From Bigelowiella natans CCMP2755 (taxonomy: Eukaryota; Cercozoa; Chlorarachniophyceae): a DNA stretch of 64,000 nt. A model generated the notes under the pieces. It was not told the DNA's origin and did not search any database. It saw nothing but the letters and a program-made list of their open reading frames with translations. The stretch spans positions 36,001 through 100,000 of the forward strand of contig ADNK01000770.1 of the NCBI GenBank assembly GCA_000320545.1, given 5' to 3'. Made by a program: the position numbers and the translations under genes. Shown here one piece after another: positions 10,883 to 19,606 of this stretch (position 1 is its first letter; each line of letters begins with the position of its first letter).

Positions 10883-13800
10883 ATGTCACAGCAGCTAGAA
10901 GAACAGCAGGACTTTGGCTCGCAGGCCGTGCAAGGGCACGAGCAGAAACAGGAAAGGAAGGGCGATACGGACGCTAAGGAAGGAGGAGGAACACCTCCAC
11001 AGGCACCGCCGGGACCAGCACCCGGGATTAAGAAAGCAGATGCAGCAGCAGAGGCACTGGAGAACTTCTACGAGGCGGACGACGAGGACGTGGCCGCCGA
11101 AAGCAAGAAGGTCGTAATGGCATTACGAGCCTTGCGACCCAGGGCGAGCAACTACGCCAAACTGAAAGTATCGATAGAATACAAGTATCAGACACATGAT
11201 GTTTGGGCAGCTATCATGCAGGACATCATGGATTACGAAGCAGACTTACCTCCAGAGTGGGCAGCTTTGTTTAGGAACGACGGGGGTCTGGGCGCCTCGC
11301 GGGGGACGACCCAGAGCACCGTCAAGCAGCAGCAGCCGGTACAGCGGAACACCCAGTTCATGTCTGTTAAAACAGCACCGGTTATGATAACGAAATACAA
11401 CGGGAAAAGAGGTGAGGCAAGGAGGTGGTGGAAGAACGCTAGGAGTATACTCTGCGACTTTACCCCTAACCCCACCGAAAACGACAAGCTCAAATGGCTA
11501 GCTATAATAAAGCAAGCCATGGACCTTTACGAGACAGGCAGGACCCGGATCAGGCAGCTAGAGAAAATACACACTACAGTTAGTGGGCTACGAGACGTTG
11601 AGGCGATAATGAAGGCTTTTGTAAATGAACAGGATGCTAACTCCCTACCCCAGGCTATTAGAAAATACAGAGCAATGATGCAGCATGAGAGAGAACCTGT
11701 TAGAGACTTTGCCACGCGCTTCCAGGATATGATCGACGAACTACATGATTTTAATTACAACACAGGTGATGATCAGGCAAGGTTTGAAGAGTTCAAGTTA
11801 AAGATAAAGGAATCCACTTACGTTACGGAGAAAGGCTACACCACGATGGAGGCAGCAGTGCAGGCTATATCCCTACGCGAGCAGGAGCAGGACCGCAAGT
11901 TTACCAGCCCTAAGGTACCTGGCATAGGAAACATTAACGCTATTAAGCCGCAGCGAGACTGGTACAAGGACAGGGAAGGTAACCGACGTTGCGGATACTG
12001 CTCACGTAAAGGGAAACACACCGCTAAAGACTGCAGAGACAGGAAAGAAGGACGACCCAGGATGACGATCAGGCAGCTCAACGAACACTACGAGAAGTTA
12101 AAGAGAAAGAAAGGCAGAGGACAAGGATATAACAACAGCAAATGGCAAGGCAGCAACAACGGGAAGAACAATAAATATAAGAACAAAAAGCAGAACAGTA
12201 TCAATGCTATACAGCAGCAGATAAACGGAATATTAGATCACCTTAAGCAGGCGCCGACGAAGACAGCAGTACCAGCAACGCAGGACCAAGACAAGCCCAT
12301 GACCCTAGACGACATAAAGAACTTAGGAGTATGCAACATTAATGACGAAGACGCTAACAGGACTATCAAAGTTGCTATGACCAAGGTTAAAGTTAAAGAC
12401 AGCTACGGAGACTACAAGAAACTACCTGCCCTTTGGGATAGTGGCAGCATGCCGAAGTCCTTCATAAGCCTAAGCACAGTAAGAAGGTTAGGACTATTGG
12501 ATCAAGTGACTAAGAAAGAACGTAAATATGCTCAAGCAGACGGAAGCTCTTCCATGAAGACCGTCGGTGAGCTAATGCTAAAGCTACAGATACCTGGCAG
12601 CGACGCGGAGACCCAAATCAAGACCCGAGTAGCCATGACTTTATCCATGGAACTACTCCTCGGACAGGATGCCCTAGAAAAATTAGGGGGGATCATATCA
12701 TTCTACAATCACAAGATATACTTTGCTAAGTTGCCAAAGAAGTCAGGCAGGACCATCAGCCAGAACATGATACGGCTTGACGAGTGGACCTCTGAGTCAA
12801 GCGTTAATGCGTTAGAGTTTATGGACCTAGCGGACAACAAGCTACCTACACCTACCGAGCTACGGAAGAAGAACCCCGGCAAGACCATCCGACAGATAAC
12901 GGAGCTACTGGACAAGACCCCCCCAGCTGATGATTGGGATATCGACAAAGGCAAAAAGTACATTAATAAAATATTAAACGAGAAGTACTCTGACATCACC
13001 AAGCCGACGACGAAGCCCTCCAGCAAGCTTACCCCAGTAAAGATCGAGCTAAAGAAGGGATACGAAGAGTGCATCATCAATGACCCAGAACATAGGCGAC
13101 CGGAAGCGGACTGGGAAAAGATAGAGTGGCAGATCAATGAATGGGCAAAGGAAGGGAAGATAGAGCCAAGCAACTCACCATGGAACGTGAGACATGTGCT
13201 AGCTAAGAAACCTACTTACCCTTTCTTCCGCCTGGCGCACAACTTCATCCGCCACAACCGAGTAATAAAGAGGATCCAGACACCTACACCAAGGATAGAT
13301 GACGTTATTGAACACGTCATAGGATACAAATACTACTCTTCCCTAGATAAAAATGAATCATACATGCAGACACCCATCCACAAAACCTCCCGCCCCATTA
13401 CCGCGTTCTCCAGCAGGCACAGGAAGTGGCACTTCGTCGTATTCCCTTACGGCCTAAGCATATCAGGGGATGCGTTCAGTAGTCAGAACTACAGGGCATA
13501 CACACATGATGGGATGGCGTCTGTGTTGTGGGTGTTTGTGTTTGTGTATGTGGATGATGACATAATATGTACCAACACAGTCGTCGCTCAGATCTTCCTC
13601 CTGGAAAATATATTTATTAGGTTTGCACACTTCGGTTTTACTATTAGACTGCAGAAGTGTACATTCCTAGCTACAAGAATCAAGTGGTGTGGATATTACC
13701 TGGAGCAAGGCCGCATCACCCCAAACCCCGAGAAAGTAGCAGCACTACAGCAAGCCCCTAAACCTAAGAATGCAAAGGAGTTAAAGTCATTCTTGCAGAC

Positions 13801-15856
13801 TGCAGCTTGGATACTACGTAGGTTCTCCCCTACCTACGCTAGGACTGCAGCTGCTTTTACTACTGCTTACCGGAAGGAGAACTCTGTAGGCCTCAGCTTC
13901 GCTAAGGTGTGGGCCAAGGCTGGCCTTGATGCCCACTTCGATAACCTAATAAAGTTATGCAGCAACACCCTATTGAATGCTAAGCTAGACACTACTAGAC
14001 CAGCTACCCTATGGACAGACTGGTCTAAGCTAGGTATGGCTGCTGTACTTACCCAAGACCAGCAGATCATACGGGTGTGGGGCAGGGCCTGCACAGCAGC
14101 TGAGGCCAAGTACAGCCCTACAAAAGGAGAGTATAAAGCCATGACTGAGGCGCAGAGGAAACTAAGATACTACCTGCTGTCGGTGCCCAGCTTCACCTTA
14201 ATGACTGACCACAAGCCCCTCCTAGGCATCGACCGCAAGCTCGAAGCGCCTAACGATGAGTATGCAGCTATGAGGGCGGACACGGAAGAGTTTAGGGACA
14301 AGAGGACAGTGGTCTACGCACCAGGAGACAAGCAGCTTGCTGACTATTTCAGCAGGCTGTTCGAAAAGAAAGTCCCTACCCAGGTCACCCCTATGGTTAA
14401 CGCGATTACCTTCGAGGACGGCGACTTCCTGCCTGAGCCAGAGGAGCTCCAGCACCTTCAAGAACACCTGGATAAATACAAACACAAGCATGAGGTACTT
14501 AGTGATAGGATATATGTATACACTAATAATGTTAGGCGTACCTACGTGCCACGGCGGACCAGGGGAGCCCTTCTCTTTACCGCCCATGGACCTGCACACG
14601 TAGGAGAAAACCATATCACTGCTCTACTCTACCATTACTACTGGCCCTACAAGCTAAAAGAGATAAGGACATACCTGCGTGGCTGCAGGTGCTCCAGCTT
14701 GAAGGCGGCAGGCGTCGCCACCAAGGAGTCCAGCAAGAGCCGTGCATCTAAGAAAATCAAAGCAAGGAACTTCTTAGATATCGTGCAAATTGATGTTTAT
14801 AAGTACGATGGCTATCACTACCTTACCTTCGTTGATGTGGCCACTGGAAAGTGCTGGGTTAAAAAGATTATCAAGGTCAACGTTGCTAAGAAGAACAAAG
14901 GCTTATATAAGCAGAGGCTTACTAACTGCTACCGTACCTGGGAGTCTGAGCTCCAGGCTATCCCTGATGAAGTTAGCATAAACAAGATACCAAAGAAGTT
15001 ACATGTGGATAATGAGACCTCTCTTCTACAGCTACCACACCCTAATATTGATGCCTCACCTGTATACTATGCCCAGTCCAACTCCAAGGTAGAGCGACTC
15101 CACCGCACCTTGGCCAACCTAAGCAGGATAAATAGCACCACACCAGACAAGATACAAGGGTTAGTAAACGACACCTTCACGTCTGGGGGAGGTATCAAGG
15201 ATAAGGAGAGGGAAGAAGGCGACGACAACGACGACGATACCGAGAGCGAAGACGAGAAGGTCCCGTACGATGGCCGAGTTCTAAAGGAAGGACAGTATGT
15301 TAGGGCCAAGGTAAATCTGAGATCGAGAAATAAACAAGACCCCTTCTGGGGTGGCGTTGCAAAGGTTACCGAGAGGAAGGGGAGGAAGCAGTACTACATC
15401 TATGATGGGAACAGGGTCACCTTGCGCCACATCAGTCACCTAAAGAATTATGATATCGGTGAGAAGCTCCTAGAGGATGTTAAAGTAAACCCTACTGTGT
15501 GGGAGCGAGCAATGCCTTGTTTAGGACCCCGACCTAAGTTCGATGTGGAATATGGAAACAATAAGGTCAGGGTGAACGACGATTGGCGCATGAAGATTGT
15601 CTATCTAGGCTACCCTGGATTACGAAATATGGAGAGGGTAGCTATGAAAATAAAGGACGGAAAATATCAGCTACTCTACCTAGCTGTTCCCGACTTACCC
15701 TTTGAGCACTGGTATAAGGTCCTGGGGGACCTTGATGCAGAGGGCTGGTATGGACACGAACCTAAGGACGAAGGTGAGTTCTGGGTAAGCGACAAAGGAG
15801 ATAAGGTTAGAGAGGAATCTATTACCTGGTGGTTGGTGAAGTTCCGAAAGCGATGA
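10883..15856 (+). CDS. retrotransposon gag-pol polyprotein
   Basis: 1,657 residues from an ATG 39 nt after the 5' LTR; one frame, with no gag/pol frameshift. Order: gag with helical matrix/capsid region; zinc knuckle at about residues 370-385 (CGYC...H...C, spaced X2, X5, X4 rather than X2, X4, X4); aspartic protease with WDSGS near residue 524; reverse transcriptase with FPYGLS and the YVDDD active site near residue 890; RNase H with TDWSK and MTDHKPL; integrase with an N-terminal zinc finger ending GCRC and catalytic residues in IVQIDVY, HVDNET and KVERLHR; then an acidic linker and an SH3-like basic tail. The second and third integrase acids are separated by 27 residues, where about 35 is usual. 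All core catalytic acids looked for are present. Confidence 0.95.
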   Translation: MSQQLEEQQDFGSQAVQGHEQKQERKGDTDAKEGGGTPPQAPPGPAPGIKKADAAAEALENFYEADDEDVAAESKKVVMALRALRPRASNYAKLKVSIEYKYQTHDVWAAIMQDIMDYEADLPPEWAALFRNDGGLGASRGTTQSTVKQQQPVQRNTQFMSVKTAPVMITKYNGKRGEARRWWKNARSILCDFTPNPTENDKLKWLAIIKQAMDLYETGRTRIRQLEKIHTTVSGLRDVEAIMKAFVNEQDANSLPQAIRKYRAMMQHEREPVRDFATRFQDMIDELHDFNYNTGDDQARFEEFKLKIKESTYVTEKGYTTMEAAVQAISLREQEQDRKFTSPKVPGIGNINAIKPQRDWYKDREGNRRCGYCSRKGKHTAKDCRDRKEGRPRMTIRQLNEHYEKLKRKKGRGQGYNNSKWQGSNNGKNNKYKNKKQNSINAIQQQINGILDHLKQAPTKTAVPATQDQDKPMTLDDIKNLGVCNINDEDANRTIKVAMTKVKVKDSYGDYKKLPALWDSGSMPKSFISLSTVRRLGLLDQVTKKERKYAQADGSSSMKTVGELMLKLQIPGSDAETQIKTRVAMTLSMELLLGQDALEKLGGIISFYNHKIYFAKLPKKSGRTISQNMIRLDEWTSESSVNALEFMDLADNKLPTPTELRKKNPGKTIRQITELLDKTPPADDWDIDKGKKYINKILNEKYSDITKPTTKPSSKLTPVKIELKKGYEECIINDPEHRRPEADWEKIEWQINEWAKEGKIEPSNSPWNVRHVLAKKPTYPFFRLAHNFIRHNRVIKRIQTPTPRIDDVIEHVIGYKYYSSLDKNESYMQTPIHKTSRPITAFSSRHRKWHFVVFPYGLSISGDAFSSQNYRAYTHDGMASVLWVFVFVYVDDDIICTNTVVAQIFLLENIFIRFAHFGFTIRLQKCTFLATRIKWCGYYLEQGRITPNPEKVAALQQAPKPKNAKELKSFLQTAAWILRRFSPTYARTAAAFTTAYRKENSVGLSFAKVWAKAGLDAHFDNLIKLCSNTLLNAKLDTTRPATLWTDWSKLGMAAVLTQDQQIIRVWGRACTAAEAKYSPTKGEYKAMTEAQRKLRYYLLSVPSFTLMTDHKPLLGIDRKLEAPNDEYAAMRADTEEFRDKRTVVYAPGDKQLADYFSRLFEKKVPTQVTPMVNAITFEDGDFLPEPEELQHLQEHLDKYKHKHEVLSDRIYVYTNNVRRTYVPRRTRGALLFTAHGPAHVGENHITALLYHYYWPYKLKEIRTYLRGCRCSSLKAAGVATKESSKSRASKKIKARNFLDIVQIDVYKYDGYHYLTFVDVATGKCWVKKIIKVNVAKKNKGLYKQRLTNCYRTWESELQAIPDEVSINKIPKKLHVDNETSLLQLPHPNIDASPVYYAQSNSKVERLHRTLANLSRINSTTPDKIQGLVNDTFTSGGGIKDKEREEGDDNDDDTESEDEKVPYDGRVLKEGQYVRAKVNLRSRNKQDPFWGGVAKVTERKGRKQYYIYDGNRVTLRHISHLKNYDIGEKLLEDVKVNPTVWERAMPCLGPRPKFDVEYGNNKVRVNDDWRMKIVYLGYPGLRNMERVAMKIKDGKYQLLYLAVPDLPFEHWYKVLGDLDAEGWYGHEPKDEGEFWVSDKGDKVREESITWWLVKFRKR

Positions 15857-15896
15857 AGGTCTAAGGGAATAAGGAAGGAAGGAAGGAGCAACGTGA

Positions 15897-15907
15897 CTTG
15901 GGGGAGG
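15897..15907 (+). other. polypurine tract
   Basis: A G-rich purine run immediately precedes the 3' LTR, the expected primer site for plus-strand DNA synthesis. Confidence 0.7.
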
Positions 15908-16233
15908 TGTAGCGCGTACCACTACGCGGGCACAAGTCACGTGCGACAACAAAGGGGTTGTCGCGGATATAGAATATAGATAACGTAGATATTAATACAG
16001 CATAGGCACGTGGGTTCCGGCGGGACTCATGGCAGCACACCGGAAGTGTGCTGCCCCACGTGCGGCGGCATTCGCGAAAGCTTCGCGAATGATTACGCAG
16101 TGCACGATTTAATAAAAATATAATCTTTAATAAAAATAAACACAACTCTTCAAAAGGAAGCAAACGTGCCTTTCCCCCCCCCTGCCTACTTGTGCACGTA
16201 GCGCCTCGGCCTGTGAACACCTTACGCGCAACA
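15908..16233 (+). repeat. 3' LTR
   Basis: Identical to the 5' LTR over its whole 326 bp, including a C-homopolymer near its end and both hairpins (16031-16055 and 16070-16090). Confidence 0.97.
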
Positions 16234-16512
16234 CAAATGACGACGGGCATGTGAGGATGTGTGCTCGCACGTTTGGGTGTGACCTCTGACAATTTCCAAA
16301 AATTCTCTGCAATCAATCAGGATATTTTTAAAATGAATCGGGATTTTTCTACGACATGTGAACATTTAGTGCAAATGGAACATGAATGCCATGTGTTTCT
16401 GATTACGTCATTTCAACAGAAGGTGAATTTACAAGGTGCGACTCGCAATCAAATTTTGTGTGTCATGATGCTTTCTTGATCGAACCCCCTCCGTACAAGC
16501 TGAAGCTACAGA

Positions 16513-16993
16513 ATGCGAATTTACGTGAAGATCTACACGTCGAGGCCCGTTACCCTCAATGATGTCAAAATGTCCGACACCATAAAAACCGTCAAGCAGA
16601 AGATCAAGGATAAGGAGGCAATCCCAACTGATCAGTACCGTCTCATCTTTGCTGGAAAGCTGCTTGAGGATGACAAAAAATTATCTGACTACAACGTCCA
16701 GAATGATTCTACCCTTTACTACAATCCTGCTCCAGCATGATTCTACCCTTACTTCGTTCTACGCCTTCGTGGTGGCTCTTTATCAAGGGGCAGTGACAGT
16801 GATTCCATCGATATGACTGCTGAGTTTATTGTTACCGAGAACGGAAGTTGTTCGATTAGGACTGGTGTTGGTGGAGATCCTTGAGTTCGAGGCTGAGTCT
16901 TCCGCGTGTAAGGAGTACCACTACCTTCCTGATGGAAAATACATTGACGTCGATAGTGAGCGTCTTTTTCAAACCACATCTTATCGGACTTAA
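16513..16993 (+). pseudogene. degenerate ubiquitin-actin fusion
   Basis: From the ATG at 16513 a diverged ubiquitin is readable (TITL-like start, then [19 protein letters not shown] and [13 protein letters not shown]), ending at a TGA at 16738. In the same frame after that stop comes VLRLRGG (16756-16776), the true ubiquitin C-terminus, displaced by a 33-nt in-frame insertion made of a near-repeat of GATTCTACCCTT. After GG the frame continues into an actin N-terminus-like block (IVTENGSCSIRTGVGGD), stops, and 1 nt out of frame resumes at 16880 as an actin segment from about residue 220 (LEFEAE...EYHYLPDGKYI), ending at 16993. About 200 actin residues are missing. Ubiquitin-actin fusions are known from cercozoan algae. 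The 76-residue-like first frame might still be expressed as a stand-alone ubiquitin-like protein without a GG tail. Confidence 0.8.
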
Positions 16994-17882
16994 GTAGCAG
17001 GGTCGTTCGACTCACGAATCTGTCATTAATTGCTTGGTTTGAATGGATGGTAGGTCTATTGGAAACTCAGGGAACGATAGACAACAGAGCCAAAACTCCA
17101 GTGGCCCCGATAGCAAAGATGAAAAAATACAGACATGATTGCAAGAAAGAGCATAGTTACAGACACAACGTAATGTAATACAGCACAAATTACCTAGGCT
17201 TGCCTAGATAACTAGATGGTGAGTAGCCGTCACATAGCGCAGTATTTGTGATATGTTTCATGAGCGAATTATTGCGACGAAAATGTTTTGCACATCGTGC
17301 ATGTAGATCAGAAATCACGCATGCAGCATGGCATGTACATGAAGGCTGCATCGGCTAGGATGGCTAAATTGCAATTAGCTCACATGCAGACAAGTACGCG
17401 CTCATTGGTGGTCATGACCAACCACATGAATGGTACCGAAACATTTAACACCATGTTTCACATGAGCTGTCGATCTATTTATTGAGACAATGTTTCAACC
17501 AATAAATGATGAACCGCCTTACTAACTACATGGATTTATCAATTTATTTGCACATTTTGCGTCTCATATGATGTTGCTCCATGTACATGTACGCGCGTGC
17601 GGCACATCGCGGGCGCAACAACAATACCACATTTGCAAACATGAAGCACATAATCGCCGAAACAAGCAAACACAACCTTGGCGCTGTAGCCGCCATATAG
17701 CCGCCGTATAGCCGCTTTGCATAGCTATGTTAGGATATTAGGATGACTAATGAAAAAATGTAATGATTCATTACATATGTCCCAAATGTACACATAGGCT
17801 TGGTATGTAAATATATTATTTTGACTTCGATGTCAACCTTGAGCGAACGTATGATTATAATTGAGTGCTACTGCTCGTCAAA
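16994..17882. other. intergenic spacer
   Basis: No gene seen. The sequence is rich in CATG, TGCATG and GTAC palindromic words. Confidence 0.5.
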
Positions 17883-18899
17883 TCAAGACTCTGGCGCAAC
17901 CTTGTGGCAAGGTTTTTCAGCTCCGAGAACAGTTGATGCCGAGGAGCACCTTGGATGGCAAGGGAATTTATATGCTGGGTCTTCCTCGGGAGGTGGGGGT
18001 GTAAGACCAAAGCAAAACTCGCAGCTTTTGTCTTCATAATTCGGGTTTATCGTCATCGTCACCCCAAAGTTGTCCCGAAAGAAAGCTTCTGTGGGACGCT
18101 TACACAAATTAATGCACATACCGGTACATGCACTTTCCTGCAACCACCTACACTTTTTTATCTTTACTTTCGACGCCATTGGGGTTTTGGCATTGTTATC
18201 TGTCGTTTCCTGGGTTTCCATTGGACCTACCAGCCATTCAAACCCAGTCTCTGTGACTTTCGCAAAAAGCTCGTAAGTGAGTTTGTTTTCCGGAAACATT
18301 CCGACGAACATTGTCTTCCCAGGTCCTGGAGGTAGAAATGATCTTAAAACCTTTAAGCTTGCCTCGGTTTGATCACCAGGTCCTTTTCCTTGGATGGAAG
18401 CAAAGCATAACTTAATGAAGTCCTCATACGTGATGTTTTCTGGGAGTTCCTGTTCCATTTCCCTCGCCATCCCCTTCATAAATATTCCAAGCATATGCGA
18501 ATCAAAAGCTGAGTCCTCATAAGTTGCTCGGGCGTCGGGCAGGTTCCATCCTTCTGGGAAATGTGCTACGCCGGCTCCGAAAGGAGAATACTTAACATCC
18601 TCTGCGGGAGCAGGCTCTGGCATTTCACCGCCAACCGAAGACCTTCTCAATAATCTGCCTATTCTTTTTATTTGGTTTTGGCGAAGTCCCACTCGCGTTC
18701 TCGGCCCGTTCAAAGTTGGCATCCGTATCTGCATTGAAGGGGATTGTGCCGAAATGGTACCCCCTATTGAGACTCCGAAGAACATTGTAAGAGCCGCGGC
18801 GGAGAGGAAGGTCGCGGATGCAATTACTCGCAATGAAAACCGCGAGGTAGGATGAGGGAATGGGGCAAGAGAGGTGGTAGCGTGGTTATCCGTCATCAT
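17883..18899 (-). CDS. D27-like (beta-carotene isomerase D27 family) protein
   Basis: A single exon of 338 residues. The C-terminal half matches the D27-like domain (DUF4033): FEWLVGP, then KKCRWLQESACTGMCINLC, PTEAFF, MTINPNYEDKSCEFCFG and EEDPAYKFPC, with the conserved cysteines in place. In plants D27 is a plastid iron protein that isomerises all-trans-beta-carotene to the 9-cis form at the head of strigolactone synthesis; algal members are largely uncharacterised. Residues about 22-50 form a hydrophobic segment after a Ser/Pro/Arg-rich start, compatible with a membrane-trafficked plastid precursor. An ATG doublet at 18899-18894 gives the start. Divergent from the helical-repeat gene. The specific reaction is inferred from the family only. 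Confidence 0.85.
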   Translation of the reverse strand: MMTDNHATTSLAPFPHPTSRFSLRVIASATFLSAAALTMFFGVSIGGTISAQSPSMQIRMPTLNGPRTRVGLRQNQIKRIGRLLRRSSVGGEMPEPAPAEDVKYSPFGAGVAHFPEGWNLPDARATYEDSAFDSHMLGIFMKGMAREMEQELPENITYEDFIKLCFASIQGKGPGDQTEASLKVLRSFLPPGPGKTMFVGMFPENKLTYELFAKVTETGFEWLVGPMETQETTDNNAKTPMASKVKIKKCRWLQESACTGMCINLCKRPTEAFFRDNFGVTMTINPNYEDKSCEFCFGLTPPPPEEDPAYKFPCHPRCSSASTVLGAEKPCHKVAPES

Positions 18900-19606
18900 C
18901 CTTCGTCCGCCACCAACGAAGGCGCCCTCGATCGTTGAGGAACGGTAGCTCGTGTGTTGTGGTGGAAATCCAGCTGCAACCTGATATTGTTGTAAGTGTT
19001 GTAGTTATATCTCTCTTTCTGGCAATTATCTTATCTGTCTAAAGCTCGGTAGAAACGCAATGGAGAACTGTTGGACTAAATTCCAAGCCAGATATGACAG
19101 ATTTTTCGGAACTTTGGTTTGTTCTTAGTGCTCATGATAATGCAATGTTGAACAGGCTTTAGGTTTTATTTTCTTCGACAACGTCAGTAGCTTGACGCAT
19201 TGGCATAAGGGAATCTATCTTTCGTTTAGACCCATAGTTATTTAACCGGCTCTTTTCTGAAATAAGAAATCCGATTGCAGGAGAGCAAGAAAAGGCCGTT
19301 TGCTCAGAAACGCTGGACGTTTGGTGACAGTTTAAGCCAACATTATTTACATCTTCGAGATTTTGCACGGCGATCCGCAAAACGTATTCATGTGAAACCA
19401 GAATGTTTCAATTTTTCAGTCTTGCGACAGGGACGAAGGATGTCGCCAACGAGAAATCCCAAGTGTTTTTAATTGCTTAAGTAGTTATTGGCGGCTCAAC
19501 TGACAGCATCGAACAAAAAAACAGGTTCTCCTGTGCACCTCATCTCATTTTTCGGCGGGACAACGCCGACCGCCTCAGTCCTGCGGATTGGACTGTATTG
19601 GCAACA
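18900..19606. other. divergent promoter region
   Basis: About 700 bp between the start codons of the D27-like gene (-) and the helical-repeat gene (+). Only short open frames; no clear promoter motif seen. Confidence 0.5.

Larger units (their letters stand above)
10518..16233 (+). mobile_element. complete Ty3/gypsy-like LTR retrotransposon
   Basis: Two 326-bp direct repeats (10518-10843 and 15908-16233), identical as read base by base, begin TG and end CA. They are flanked by the 4-bp direct repeat CAAA (10514-10517 and 16234-16237), the likely target-site duplication. A purine-rich tract (GGGGGAGG) abuts the 3' LTR and a single open frame of 1,657 codons fills the interior. Domain order is gag, protease, reverse transcriptase, RNase H, integrase, which is the Ty3/gypsy order. 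Identical LTRs and an open frame indicate a very recent insertion that may still be competent for movement. Confidence 0.97.
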
